DNA of 64,000 bases from Pseudonocardia terrae (lineage in GTDB: Bacteria; Actinomycetota; Actinomycetes; Mycobacteriales; Pseudonocardiaceae). The notes beneath the pieces are model-generated. The model did no database searches and was not told the DNA's origin. It saw only the letters and a program-made list of their open reading frames with translations. The position numbers and the translations under genes are program-made. Below, piece after piece: positions 53,452 to 63,011 of the stretch; within the stretch, counting starts at the first letter, position 1, and the number at the start of each line of letters is the position of its first letter. The stretch is taken from the NCBI RefSeq assembly GCF_021343995.1, contig NZ_JAJTTE010000008.1, positions 62,001 to 126,000 of the forward strand. The letters run 5' to 3'.

Positions 53452-56400
53452 TCACCCCTCGTCGACGAGGGTCAGCTCCTCCTCGGCTGCCCTATCATCT
53501 GCACTCCAGCGGTTGAGGTCGGCCGCTCGTTCCTGTGCTTCGCGGCCGGCGTCGTAGGCGTCCCTTGTGTTGATCTCGACGAGGGCGCGGTGGGCGCGGT
53601 CGAGTGAGGTGGTGACCTCTTCGGCTGAGGGAACGCGGACGGCGTCTTCCTCGAGCTGGAGCGGCTCCCGCGTGGACTCCTCGCGGACATCGTGCGCAGG
53701 AGGTTCTGGCTCGTCGAAGCGGTCGTCGGCGCGGCGGTCGAGCAGCTCGTAGTCCTCGGTGATCTCGCGGTGCGGGTCCTCGGCGACGTCGGCGTCGCGG
53801 TGCGCGGCGAGCCACTCGTCGGCGGTGACCTGCTGCTCGGGCTCGGCGCCTGCACGTCGTAGCGCGAGCTCGGCCTGGGCGCGGTCGCCTGCTGCTCGGG
53901 TTGCGGCGGTGTGGGCGAGCCAGCGGGAGCGGGCGTCGTCGAGCTGAGCGAGCTGTCCGGCGCGCTCGTCCAGCACCTCAGCGAGGGCAGCGCCTTCGGC
54001 TGCTTCGCGCCGGAGGTCTGCCTGGGCCTCGCTGGGCGCTGACTCGGCTTCGGCGGCGCGGGCGGCGGCGGCCTGACGATGGGCGGCTGCCGCCTGGCGG
54101 GTACCGGCGAGCTCGTTGCCGACGTACCGCGGGGCCCAGGCGGCCTCGCGCTCGGCAGCGCGGATGCGGACGCGGAGCTGGCCGTCGGACAGCTCCAGCT
54201 CCTCGCGGTCGATCTCCGGTCGGCCGAGGGAGCGCCACGCAGCGCGGTAGGCGGCGAACTGCTCGACCTGGCCGGGCTTGGGTGCGGGGCCGAGGGCGTC
54301 GTCGTCGCTGTCGTGGCCGCGGAGCTCGCGGTAGGCAGCGACGCGGCCGACGTCGTCGATCCAGAGGTCACGGGTGGTCGGATCGTCGGGGACCTCGCCG
54401 AATGCCGCGACCGCCCAGGCGGGCGCAGCCGCGGCGGCCTCGGCGCCGAGCTCGGCGGCGCGGCGGTCCGCGGCGGTGGCGAGCTCGTCAAGGTAGTGCT
54501 GCCAGTCGGGGTCGTCGATCCTCGGGGTCCAGTCAGCCCAGGAGCCGCCGACGGGGTCGAAGCGGTGGTCCTCGGTGATGCGGTGGTAGATCACGTTGGT
54601 GGCGTTCCGTACTCCGTCCAGGGGTCGGTCAGCGATGGCGTCCCGCAGGACCTGGCGGGCGTCGCGCCCGGCGATCTCCGCAGAGCGCAGGACCCGGGTC
54701 AACGAGGCGGCGCCGTCCTCGGCGGCGACGCGGGCTCGGTCGCGGATGGCCAGCGTGCCGTCGGCGGTGAGCTCGTCGAGCCAGGTCGCGGTGCGCTGGG
54801 TGGCGGCGAGGGTGGCGGCGTCGGCGAGGAGCTCGGCCGGGGTACGGACCGAGGCGGTCTCGTCGGCGGATTCGGTGGCGGTGGCCAGCGCGGAGCGGCT
54901 GGCGCTCTGCTCGGTGTCGTTGAGGACGGCGGCGAGGGCGGCGACCGGGTCGCGGCGGACCTGGTGGGCGTCGGTGCCGTCCGCGGCGTCGTCCGGGCCG
55001 GTGCGGGTGGTGATGTGGGCGGTGTTGTCGTCGCGGCCGCGGGACATACCGACATAGAGCGCGGACTGGCTGGTGCGGGGGCTGACGACGGTGTGGCTGG
55101 TGTCGACGGTGGTGCCCTGCGCGGAGTTCACGGTCGAGGCATAGGCGAGCGCGAGGTTCTCCCGCACGTAGGCGCTGGGCAGGACAATCCGCTGCGCCTC
55201 GACCGCGTCCGGCTCGAGGTCGGGAGTGACCTCGAGGGAGCCGTCGTCGCGGGTGGCGAGGACGCGGTAGGTCTCGCGGTTGATCGGGCCGCGGCGGTTG
55301 CCCTCGACGCCGGCGAGGTCCCAGGCGTTTGCGCGGGCTTCCACGAGGTCTCCGACGCCCGCGTAGGTGCCCTGCAGCCCGAGCGGGACGCCGTGTTCGG
55401 CAACGCGCCCGAGCCGGACCAGCTCGGCGCGCAGGGTCGCGGACAGGCGGGCGGCCTGGTCGTTGGTGTCGACCAGCAGCAGTGACCGCTTCCCGGCGAG
55501 GGTGTCGCCGAGCCAGGCGCGGGTCGCGGACTGCTCGGCCTCGGCGACGGTGCCGGAGTCGAGGAGCCGGCCGTGCCGGTGGTACTCGCGCAGCACCGAC
55601 TCATCGCCCGCGCGCAGCCGCAGGGACGCGGCACGTTCCCACTCGTCGCGGAAGCGGCGGGCGTCGGCGAGCTCGTAGCGCGCGCCGGCTGCGGCGAGCA
55701 GGTCCATTCCTCCGCCGGCGCCGACGGCGGCGAGCTGGCGGTGGTCGCCGACGAGCAGCAGCTTCGCCCCGGCGTTGTCAACATGGCGGTGGATGGCGGC
55801 GAGGGCGGGGGTGTCGGTCATCGCGGACTCGTCGACGACCACCAGGTCGCCGGCGCGCAGCCGCCACGTGGCGTCGTCCCCGGTGGTGCGGTGCTCGGCC
55901 TCGGGTGCGCTGAGGCGGTCCTGGGTGGCGAGCCAGCGGGCGACGTTACGGGAGGTCAGGCCCTCGGCGGTGAGGACCTCGGTGGCGATCTGCGAGGTCG
56001 CCAGCCCGAACACCCGCCGCTCGGCTCCCGTCTCGGGGTCGGGGTGGGTGGACCACGCTCGGGCCAAGGTTCCGACGACGAAGGACTTGCCGGTCCCGGC
56101 CGGGCCGACGAGCGACTCGACGCGCGCGCCGGAGGTGAGGACCCCGCGGACCGCGGCGGCCTGGTCGACGCCGAGCTCTACCCCGGACTCCCGCAGGTTC
56201 GCCAGGAACGCATCGACCGCAGGCGCGGAGACGGTCGCCGCTCCCCCGCCGCGGGTGGCGGCCACGAGGAGTCGCTCGGTGCGGACATGGTCGGGCGTGG
56301 CATAGAGCTGCCTGCCCGGAGCTTGGTAGGCCGACGAGCCGTCGGCGAGGCGCAGCTCGGCCGGGAGCGCGTCCTCGGCCGGGCGGGCGGCGTCGAGCGG

Positions 56401-57774
56401 GGTGGCGTGCTGGATCGCCTCGTCGGCGAGCTGGTCCAGCAGCTTCCCGACATCGGAGCCCTCGGGCGTGCCGAGCGTGTCCGGCAGGGCGGCGTTGATC
56501 GCCCGGACCAGGTCTGAGCGGGTCCAGCCGGCCTTGCGGGACTGGACGTCGGCGAGCGCGGTCTCGATCACCGCTTGCGGCGACCACTCCTGCGGGGCAG
56601 GCCCAGCACCACGGGCGTCGAGTGCCGCCTTCGCGACGCCGGCGAGACCGTCGGCGACCTCGGCGCGCAGCTGCGCATCGACCCGGTCGAGGACCTGCTC
56701 GCGGGTCTCCCCGTCGTGGGACTTCGCCCGACGGGTAGCGAACGTCGCCTGGCGCGAGAGGCGGTCGCGCTCCAGACCGTTCGGGGCCCGACCGAACCGG
56801 GCCTCGAACCCCTCGATCAACTCCGCCGCCTTGGCGGTCACATCTCGTCGGCGAGACGAGATCAGCGCCATCGCCTCGGGCGAGACCCCGACGACCTCGC
56901 GAGCCTTGCCGTCCGGGCGGGTCGCGATCGCCATCCCCAGCGCGTGGGTCAGACGCTCCTCGGTGGTGCGCTCGGCGACCGCGCCGGCGGCACCACGCCA
57001 GCGATAGATCGAGCGGCCGTCGAGTGTGCGCCACTGCCCGTCCGGGCCCTGGACGCGGTTGAGAATCGGGTTGTGGATGTGCAGCTGCGGATCGTGGTCG
57101 CGCGAGTCGTGCTGGAAAAACGACGCCCCCACCCAGTCATGCGCGTCGACGTAGCGGCCGGCGGCGCCGCCGTGGTGCCCGACCCTCGAGTAGCCCGCCT
57201 TCTCCGACAGGTAGTCGAGGGCGGCGTTGTTGCCCGCCCAGATCGCGTCCTCCACCGCACCCCGAAACCGACGCCACGCGTCCGCGGTAACCGTGTCACC
57301 GGCTCTACGGGCCTTGGTCTCCTCGGCCTCGAACGCGGTGTGCAGCAGGGTCACCGACTTCTGAACGCTGAACGTCACGTCCAGGAAGGCGACGTTCTGC
57401 CGGACCTGCTTGCCCGCCTCCACCCGCAGTTCGGCACGGCGTTCAGGGCCGGCGTTCGGCTCGCGTTCAAGGGCCAGGTTGTACAGCTCGTCCTCGGTCT
57501 TGAACCGCCGCCCGGTGTGCCCGAGCGTCCCGATTTCGTCCCACCGGGCGGGGTCGCGGAAGCCGTCCTCGCGCGGGTCGAGGAACCGCTCGAACACCGC
57601 CCGCATGTCCTGCGCATCCACCAGCCCGGTCAGACCCAGCTGCTCGGCGCCGCGACCCCACCAGCGGCCCGGCGGCTCCCCCTCGGTCACGGCGCCGGTG
57701 TAGTAGTTCTCCCGCCCGGTGGCGACCTCCTTGAGCAGGTACTCCGGGCTGTAACCCGACGACACGGTCAGCAT
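53452..57774 (-). CDS. MobF-family relaxase/helicase (TrwC/TraI type)
   Basis: 1440 residues. Relaxase domain: Tyr24-Tyr25 (GRENYYTGAV) and the three-His cluster (His222/227, His232, His234 in DHDPQLHIHNPI). SF1 helicase: Walker A at 557-564 (GPAGTGKS), Walker B DLVVVDESAM, and VNSAQGTTVDTSHTVVS, QSALYVGMSRGRD. The C-terminal 400 residues are Ala/Glu-rich helical. It nicks oriT, stays bound to the 5' end and unwinds the strand for transfer. ATG at 57774. The likely oriT is directly upstream. Confidence 0.93.
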   Translation of the reverse strand: MLTVSSGYSPEYLLKEVATGRENYYTGAVTEGEPPGRWWGRGAEQLGLTGLVDAQDMRAVFERFLDPREDGFRDPARWDEIGTLGHTGRRFKTEDELYNLALEREPNAGPERRAELRVEAGKQVRQNVAFLDVTFSVQKSVTLLHTAFEAEETKARRAGDTVTADAWRRFRGAVEDAIWAGNNAALDYLSEKAGYSRVGHHGGAAGRYVDAHDWVGASFFQHDSRDHDPQLHIHNPILNRVQGPDGQWRTLDGRSIYRWRGAAGAVAERTTEERLTHALGMAIATRPDGKAREVVGVSPEAMALISSRRRDVTAKAAELIEGFEARFGRAPNGLERDRLSRQATFATRRAKSHDGETREQVLDRVDAQLRAEVADGLAGVAKAALDARGAGPAPQEWSPQAVIETALADVQSRKAGWTRSDLVRAINAALPDTLGTPEGSDVGKLLDQLADEAIQHATPLDAARPAEDALPAELRLADGSSAYQAPGRQLYATPDHVRTERLLVAATRGGGAATVSAPAVDAFLANLRESGVELGVDQAAAVRGVLTSGARVESLVGPAGTGKSFVVGTLARAWSTHPDPETGAERRVFGLATSQIATEVLTAEGLTSRNVARWLATQDRLSAPEAEHRTTGDDATWRLRAGDLVVVDESAMTDTPALAAIHRHVDNAGAKLLLVGDHRQLAAVGAGGGMDLLAAAGARYELADARRFRDEWERAASLRLRAGDESVLREYHRHGRLLDSGTVAEAEQSATRAWLGDTLAGKRSLLLVDTNDQAARLSATLRAELVRLGRVAEHGVPLGLQGTYAGVGDLVEARANAWDLAGVEGNRRGPINRETYRVLATRDDGSLEVTPDLEPDAVEAQRIVLPSAYVRENLALAYASTVNSAQGTTVDTSHTVVSPRTSQSALYVGMSRGRDDNTAHITTRTGPDDAADGTDAHQVRRDPVAALAAVLNDTEQSASRSALATATESADETASVRTPAELLADAATLAATQRTATWLDELTADGTLAIRDRARVAAEDGAASLTRVLRSAEIAGRDARQVLRDAIADRPLDGVRNATNVIYHRITEDHRFDPVGGSWADWTPRIDDPDWQHYLDELATAADRRAAELGAEAAAAAPAWAVAAFGEVPDDPTTRDLWIDDVGRVAAYRELRGHDSDDDALGPAPKPGQVEQFAAYRAAWRSLGRPEIDREELELSDGQLRVRIRAAEREAAWAPRYVGNELAGTRQAAAAHRQAAAARAAEAESAPSEAQADLRREAAEGAALAEVLDERAGQLAQLDDARSRWLAHTAATRAAGDRAQAELALRRAGAEPEQQVTADEWLAAHRDADVAEDPHREITEDYELLDRRADDRFDEPEPPAHDVREESTREPLQLEEDAVRVPSAEEVTTSLDRAHRALVEINTRDAYDAGREAQERAADLNRWSADDRAAEEELTLVDEG

Positions 57775-57783
57775 CCCGACCAC

Positions 57784-57976
57784 CCTGAAACGATCTTGAA
57801 CATGACGTTGTGGAGATCAACTTGCAGGGCGGCGGAGACGCTTGCGCGCATCGGGCGGCCGGAGGCCGGCCCCTCCCCTCGGATCGTGATGCATAGGTGT
57901 GAGTCCGTTGATCTTGGTCGTTGAGTAGTTCGTTCGGAGTAGTTGCTGTGGCTGTGGTCGTGGTTCTTGGTCGTTG
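57784..57976. other. candidate origin of transfer (oriT)
   Basis: Upstream of mobF. Contains hairpin GGCCGG/CCGGCC (57857-57862, 57866-57871), a 12-bp direct repeat TCTTGGTCGTTG (57912-57923, 57965-57976) and two GAGTAGTT copies between. Hairpin plus direct repeats next to a relaxase gene is the usual oriT plan. The nick site is not identified. Confidence 0.5.
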
Positions 57977-58795
57977 TCATGCGTTCGTCTGCTGACTGGT
58001 GTCGGAGTGGGTGGAGTCGGTCGTGTTAGTGATCAGATGCAGGGAGATGGGTGCGGTCTCAGAGCTGGTGTCGTCGTCGCGGAGCGACTTGAGCGCGGCG
58101 GAGGCGGTGCCGCGGGAGACGCCGGCGGTGTCTTGGAGCTCGGAGACGGTCGGCCAAGCGCGGTGACGCTCGAAGTGCGCGCGGGCGAGGTTCTGGGCCT
58201 TCTCGCGGGCCGGTGCGGGAGCGGGTGAGGTCGGCTGGACCGGGGACGCCGCGCTCGCGTGTCCATCGGTGCCGTTCGGCGGGTTGTCGGTCAACCCCGG
58301 CCCGGCGGTAGCCGGGCCCAACGCAAGCGCGTCGACAGGATGATCGATCGCTGCCGCAGGCTCGGGTTGTACGGCACCGGCTGAACGCTGAACACCGTCG
58401 TTCGCTGTACGGCCGCCCTCGGCGAGCAGGTACAGCAGGTGCGCGACCACCGCGGCCGCGACGGCGGGCCAGGCCCCGATCCCGAACCGCAGCCACGCCG
58501 GCGCCGCGAGCGCTCCGGCGTCGCCTGCAAGGAACGCGGCCTGAGCGAGCCCGGACATCCCGGCAGCGACGACCACGACTGTCCACGCGTAGCGGGCGGC
58601 CGAACCCTGTAGCCGTGCGGTTGCGGCGTAGGCCACGAGCGCGAGCCCGTCGGTGATCAGCGGGTAGAGCCAGGCGAGGGGCTCCGGAACCCGGGAAGCG
58701 ACGGCGACCTCATAGAGGCCGTGCGCGGTCGCGATCGCCGCCCCGACGGCTACGGCGAGCCCGGGCAGCCACACCACCGACCGCTTCCAGCTCAC
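57977..58795 (-). CDS. DUF2637-family membrane protein with C-terminal HTH
   Basis: 272 residues. Four membrane helices in the first 150 residues (VVWLPGLAVAVGAAIATAH, WTVVVVAAGMSGLAQAAFL, AVAAAVVAHLLYLLAEG) and a C-terminal HTH (AHFERHRAWPTVSELQDTAG, SRGTASAALKSL). DUF2637/SpdB-type proteins go with actinobacterial conjugative elements, perhaps in spread or in membrane anchoring of the transfer apparatus. Starts GTG inside the DUF4913 stop. Confidence 0.8.
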   Translation of the reverse strand: MSWKRSVVWLPGLAVAVGAAIATAHGLYEVAVASRVPEPLAWLYPLITDGLALVAYAATARLQGSAARYAWTVVVVAAGMSGLAQAAFLAGDAGALAAPAWLRFGIGAWPAVAAAVVAHLLYLLAEGGRTANDGVQRSAGAVQPEPAAAIDHPVDALALGPATAGPGLTDNPPNGTDGHASAASPVQPTSPAPAPAREKAQNLARAHFERHRAWPTVSELQDTAGVSRGTASAALKSLRDDDTSSETAPISLHLITNTTDSTHSDTSQQTNA

Positions 58796-59442
58796 GATGC
58801 ACCTCCCCGCAGCGTGGTCGCGATCGAGCTGTCCGACGGTGGCGGTTCGGGTGCCGGCTCCTCGCGGGCGCTTGCCCACCACTGCCCGATCCGGCCGAGG
58901 TCAGCCTCGGAGGGAACCGCAGGGGCGCCGGTGATCCGGTCCGGCCAGCCGGGTCGGATCTGGTGGTTCTCCCGGGAGCACACCCCCGCCGTCGCCTTGA
59001 TTCGCCGGACCACGCCGGGGCGCTGGCGGTCGTGCCAGTCCCCCGCCAGCGCCACCGACGCCGCCGGGCCCTGATACGCGGCGGCCCAGGCGTGCATGAG
59101 CCAGAGCAGCTCCTCGACGACGTGTGGATGCCAGCACCAGCAGTCCGGGAACGACTCGCCCGCGTCCGGGTAGCGCAGGTAGACCTGCGCGAGCCAGCCC
59201 GCGAGCTCGTCGAGCAGCCGCCCGGTCACCTCGAGGTCGGTCGGAGCCAACAGCCAGGACGGCGCCGGGGTCGGCGGCTTCCGCGCGTTGAGCGCGACGA
59301 CGGTCTCCCCCAGCTCGGCGAGCAGCTGCGAGACGGTGTCCACCCGGGCCGGGAGCGGGGCGACCAGCCGGCGCAGGCCGTCGACCTCACGAGCGAGGCC
59401 CGCCACCGCGGCATCCGGCTCGGAAGGGTTGGGCGGAATCAT
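58792..59442 (-). CDS. DUF4913-family protein
   Basis: 216 residues. Coiled N terminus, then LLDELAGWLAQVYLRYPDAG, CWCWHPHVVEELLWLMHAW and GDWHDRQRPGVVRRIKAT, the DUF4913 pattern with W, H and RYP residues. Found only in actinobacterial plasmids and integrated elements; function unknown. 4-nt overlaps with both neighbours. Confidence 0.8.
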   Translation of the reverse strand: MIPPNPSEPDAAVAGLAREVDGLRRLVAPLPARVDTVSQLLAELGETVVALNARKPPTPAPSWLLAPTDLEVTGRLLDELAGWLAQVYLRYPDAGESFPDCWCWHPHVVEELLWLMHAWAAAYQGPAASVALAGDWHDRQRPGVVRRIKATAGVCSRENHQIRPGWPDRITGAPAVPSEADLGRIGQWWASAREEPAPEPPPSDSSIATTLRGGAS

Positions 59443-59855
59443 GCCGACCACCCGTCCTCGGCCCGCTCGGCCCACACCGCCGCCTGCTGCTCGGCACGGG
59501 AGGCGTAGCCGGGGCTCTGCTCACGGCCGACCCCGGCGGCGGTCTCGGCCCACCCGGCGGCGTTGACCGCAGCTCGGGCCCGGGCGTCAGCCGGGTTCTC
59601 GCCGCGCTCGTAGTCCACCCATTCGTAGCCGCGGCGGATCTCGGCGACGTCGCCGGTGTCGAGCCCCCACTGGTGCACCGAGTAGCCGAGGCGGGCGCTT
59701 GTGTCGTCGAGGTAGTCCCGGACCATCGTCTCGGCGACGTCGCGGGAGCGGCCTGTCTGCTCGGCCAGCAGCTCGACGGCCTCGGCGCGAGTCAGCGGCA
59801 CCGATGCGGGGTCGGGTTCGGGCCAGTCCTGCATGGAGAAGGCGTTGTCGGACAT
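59439..59855 (-). CDS. hypothetical protein of the transfer operon
   Basis: 138 residues, acidic: DPASVPLTRAEAVELLAEQ, SRDVAETMVRDYLDDTSARL, HQWGLDTGDVAEIRRGYEW. Helical, soluble. It follows the VirD4-like gene by 2 nt. No known domain. Confidence 0.7.
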   Translation of the reverse strand: MSDNAFSMQDWPEPDPASVPLTRAEAVELLAEQTGRSRDVAETMVRDYLDDTSARLGYSVHQWGLDTGDVAEIRRGYEWVDYERGENPADARARAAVNAAGWAETAAGVGREQSPGYASRAEQQAAVWAERAEDGWSA

Positions 59856-59857
59856 GG

Positions 59858-61693
59858 CTACTCCTCCCTCGCGGGGGTCGGGACGATCTCTCCGTCGATG
59901 ACCAGGACGTCGCCGGGCAGTGCGGGCGAGGCGGGTCGAGTGAACTGCGGGCCCGGCCAACCGGGCACCCAGCGCCGCAGGACCCAGCGGGCCGCCGGGA
60001 CCTTGTCCACGGTGCGAACGACCCGTCCGGCCATGTGCGGGCGTCGGCGGGACAGCCGAGTCCAGCGCACATCGCGGCGCCTCCAGGCCATCTGTGCCCA
60101 CCCGACGACCGGCGGCATGCCGCGGCGAATCACCAGCACCTTCCCGGCGGGCAGGTTCGCGATCTGCGCTGGGGACAACACCGAGGTCTTGCGGGTGCCC
60201 CGGGCCACGGTGTTCCCTCGCTGGTCGAGGGTGTCAGCAGGTTCGTCGCGCTCGCCGGTGAGGGTGGACCAGAACTGGAGGTCGTCGCGGTCTCGGGTGC
60301 CACCAAACACCATCACCGCGCCGGCGTTGTTCAGGATTGTCGCCGCGCCGTGCTCGCCGTAGCGGGCAAGCAGCTGCGCGCGGGACTGGACGACGACGAG
60401 GATCGACACCCCACGCCCGCCCATGTCCGCGGTCCACGATTCAAGGGGGACGGGGCAAATCAGCGCGGCCTCGTCGAGCGCGAGCCGCAGCCCCGGGTCG
60501 AGGCGGCCGCCCGGCTTGGTGGCCGCGATCCGGCGGGCCTCTCGGGCGATGTACCCGGTCAACGCGCACACCAGCGGCGCGGTCGGGGACTCTTCACCGC
60601 CGAGCAGGAACACCGTGCCCCGCACGGTGAGGAGGTCGCTGACGTCGAGAGGGCGGGCGCCCTCAGGTCCAAGGCCTGCGGCGGCTCGTGCGGGTGCGGA
60701 GGTGAGCCAACCGAGCGCGGGCATGATGGTCGAGGTGATCGAGGTTCGGGTGCGGTCGTTGGTGGTCACAAACTGCTCGAACGACACCCCGAACCCCTGC
60801 TCCGGCGACCGGCGCAGCAGCGCGGTCACCTCCTTGCGCGCGGTCTCGGGGTCGGCGGTCCAGTCCATGACCTCCCGCATCGACCTGTGCCCCAGAGCGG
60901 CGGCGTGCAGCAGCGCCTCCAGGACCCGGCGGCCTTGGAGCTCCCAGTACTCGCGGTCGCCTCCGCCGGAGGACGACACCGCCGAGAGCAGGTCGGCTGC
61001 GCGCTCCGCCGCGGCGACGGGGTCCTCGCAGCCGGTGAGTGGGTCGAAGGTGACCGTGGAGGCGACGTCGCCGAGACCGGCCGGGTTGAACACCAGGACC
61101 GGGCCCTTGCGCTCGCGGTAGGGGGTGCACAGTTCGAGGAGGTCCAGGCGGGTGCTGGTGGCTAGGACTGCGCCGGGGGCGTCGATGATCTGCCCGGCCA
61201 GCCAGCCGGACTTGCCGGACCGCGGCCCGCCGACGGTGAGCACGACGTTCTCGTTCGACGACCACACCCACTGCCCACCGGAGCGGCACAACCGCACCGC
61301 CACCTCGGGCACCGGGAGGGTCATCAGCTCCCACCGCGACCGCGCCTCCAACGACGGACGCACGGTGGGGGCGCGGCGCAGCATCGCCGCGGACCCGCCG
61401 AACCGGACAATGTCGAGCGATGACGCGACACCGGACTTGCGCCGTGACCGTGCGCCCCAGCGGGACACGACCGACGCCGACCGCGACCACCGGTACCGCA
61501 CGAGAACCAGCAGCCCGAGGGAGGGCACAAGCAGCAGCGGCCACGGCAAGGCCCACAGGATCGTCAGCGCGGGCAGCAACGCGAGCAGCCCCAGACCGAG
61601 GGCGATTCCTCGAGCCCGTCGGGCCCAGACCAGCACCGCCGCGGCGACCAGGCCGAGCAGGAGCAGCGGGGTCGGGCTCCACAACACGTCCAT
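59858..61693 (-). CDS. VirD4/TraD-like coupling ATPase (TraM recognition domain)
   Basis: 611 residues: two N-terminal helices (LLLLGLVAAAVLVWARR, LPWPLLLVPSLGLLVLV), then Walker A at 155-163 (GGPRSGKSG), Walker B-like LRLALDEAALI with LVVVQSRAQL, and a GVSILV TraM-recognition fold. The type IV coupling protein receives the relaxosome and drives ssDNA into the channel. Absence of VirB-type genes in view means the element may rely on others or carry them beyond the window. Confidence 0.88.
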   Translation of the reverse strand: MDVLWSPTPLLLLGLVAAAVLVWARRARGIALGLGLLALLPALTILWALPWPLLLVPSLGLLVLVRYRWSRSASVVSRWGARSRRKSGVASSLDIVRFGGSAAMLRRAPTVRPSLEARSRWELMTLPVPEVAVRLCRSGGQWVWSSNENVVLTVGGPRSGKSGWLAGQIIDAPGAVLATSTRLDLLELCTPYRERKGPVLVFNPAGLGDVASTVTFDPLTGCEDPVAAAERAADLLSAVSSSGGGDREYWELQGRRVLEALLHAAALGHRSMREVMDWTADPETARKEVTALLRRSPEQGFGVSFEQFVTTNDRTRTSITSTIMPALGWLTSAPARAAAGLGPEGARPLDVSDLLTVRGTVFLLGGEESPTAPLVCALTGYIAREARRIAATKPGGRLDPGLRLALDEAALICPVPLESWTADMGGRGVSILVVVQSRAQLLARYGEHGAATILNNAGAVMVFGGTRDRDDLQFWSTLTGERDEPADTLDQRGNTVARGTRKTSVLSPAQIANLPAGKVLVIRRGMPPVVGWAQMAWRRRDVRWTRLSRRRPHMAGRVVRTVDKVPAARWVLRRWVPGWPGPQFTRPASPALPGDVLVIDGEIVPTPAREE

Positions 61694-61696
61694 CGG

Positions 61697-62200
61697 TCAG
61701 TCCTCCCAGCCGGTGCGCTCGCGCCACGCACGCACGTCCGCGACGTGCCGCGCGCAGTCGGCGGCGTGGCCGGACTCGTTGTCGACCGGGTGCGACTCGA
61801 ACGGCCCTCGATCGCTCACGAGCTCGCCGCACGAGCCGCAGCGCCATGACGTCGCGGGCACCTGGAACAGCTCTTGCGGGCGCTCGGGCTCGCGTCGCTC
61901 GACGACGAGCGCGAACGCCACCTCGCCGGCCGGCTCGGCGTCGTCGGGCAGGTCGAGAGCCTCGCCAACCTCATCCCACGAACGGCCCGCCGCACGCGCG
62001 GCCTCGACGGCGTCGACCAGCACCCGCCGGGCGGCGTCGCGGAGCACCGCCGCGGCCTGCACTCCGGGCAGCGGGTCGGCCAGTCGTCGGCGGGTCAGGA
62101 TCTGGTATCCCTCGATCGGCTCGACGACCACCTGGCCCTCGAACTGCTCGACCGCGACCTCCTCCAACAGCGTCTGCAGCCGACGCGAGATCGCGCTCAT
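61697..62200 (-). CDS. hypothetical protein with zinc ribbon
   Basis: 167 residues. N-terminal helical part (AISRRLQTLLEEVAVEQFEG, RRRLADPLPGVQAAAVLRDA) and a C-terminal CxxC...C zinc ribbon (WRCGSCGELVSDRGPFESH, HAADCARH). ATGA overlap with whiB. Possibly a regulator; function unknown. Confidence 0.7.
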   Translation of the reverse strand: MSAISRRLQTLLEEVAVEQFEGQVVVEPIEGYQILTRRRLADPLPGVQAAAVLRDAARRVLVDAVEAARAAGRSWDEVGEALDLPDDAEPAGEVAFALVVERREPERPQELFQVPATSWRCGSCGELVSDRGPFESHPVDNESGHAADCARHVADVRAWRERTGWED

Positions 62201-62661
62201 CGGACACCCCCGTAGTGAAGGCCGGCGGCCCAGCGGTCGACTGTGCGCCGCGAGACTCCGAACTCGACCGCCACGCGCGGGCGCGAGATCCCCTGGGACA
62301 GCGCCTGGCGACCGGCGGCGATCACCTCGCCCCGCTCTCGGGGCGGGAGGTCTCTTGCACCGACCGGAACGGCGAGCGTCGGCCGCATGCGCTCGGAGAT
62401 CCACCCGCCGCGGTCGCGGCGCAACTCGGCGCGCTCCTGCTCGTCGAGCCCGCCTGCCACGCCGTATGGCAGTGCCACCAGCGCCCAGTCGAGGCACAGC
62501 TCGCGCACCGGGCACTCGGCGCAGACGGCCTTGGCGCGGGCCACCTCGCCGTCGCGAACCGGGCCGACCTCGGCGACCGGGATGAACACTTCGGTGTCCA
62601 TCCCTCGGCACCGCGCGCGGGCCGCCCAGGCCTGCTCCTTGTCTCTGTCTCGGCCTACCAT
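62197..62661 (-). CDS. WhiB-family iron-sulfur regulator with C-terminal HTH
   Basis: 154 residues. Four cluster Cys: Cys18, Cys47, Cys50, Cys56 (AVCAECPVRELC), then GVAGGLDEQERAELRR. The C-terminal extension has an HTH (ISRPRVAVEFGVSRRTVDRW), unlike standard WhiB proteins, which have only a basic tail. It should bind a [4Fe-4S] cluster and sigma factor, here controlling transfer genes. Strong Shine-Dalgarno GGAGAGG upstream. Confidence 0.87.
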   Translation of the reverse strand: MVGRDRDKEQAWAARARCRGMDTEVFIPVAEVGPVRDGEVARAKAVCAECPVRELCLDWALVALPYGVAGGLDEQERAELRRDRGGWISERMRPTLAVPVGARDLPPRERGEVIAAGRQALSQGISRPRVAVEFGVSRRTVDRWAAGLHYGGVR

Positions 62662-62777
62662 CGGAACCTCTCCTGTCGTCTGCTGATGTGTGGAGAGATC
62701 GGCCCGGCGGCTGTGTCCCGCCAAGAACCCGTCGCCGGGCCGACCCGCCGTTGAACGCCCTGCCTGTCCATGCGAGC

Positions 62778-63011
62778 TCACTGCCCGACACCCGCTTCTT
62801 GGCCGCCGCCGTTGAGCGCCGGGGTCGAGGCGTTGTCCACCGCGGTCAGGAACGACCCGATCGCGTCGGGCAGCCCCTGACCGACCGGCGTAGCAATGAA
62901 CAGCACCAACGCGACCAGCGAGAAGACGATTGCGCCGCCCGCGGCCCGCACCTTCGCGCAGATGAACGCGCCGAGCACCGACATGAAGATCAGGACACCG
63001 ACCGCGCTCAC
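62778..63011 (-). CDS. small double-pass membrane protein
   Basis: 77 residues with two helices (GVLIFMSVLGAFICAKV, AIVFSLVALVLFIATPVG) and an amphipathic tail with SFLTAVDNAS. GTGA overlap with the excisionase-like gene. Similar small proteins are common at this position in actinobacterial conjugative elements; a pilin-like or pore role is only a guess. Confidence 0.72.
   Translation of the reverse strand: MSAVGVLIFMSVLGAFICAKVRAAGGAIVFSLVALVLFIATPVGQGLPDAIGSFLTAVDNASTPALNGGGQEAGVGQ

Noticed and set aside
59699-61165. Plus-strand frame of 488 codons
   Set aside because: Antisense to the VirD4-like ATPase; repeats of Arg/Gly without any motif.
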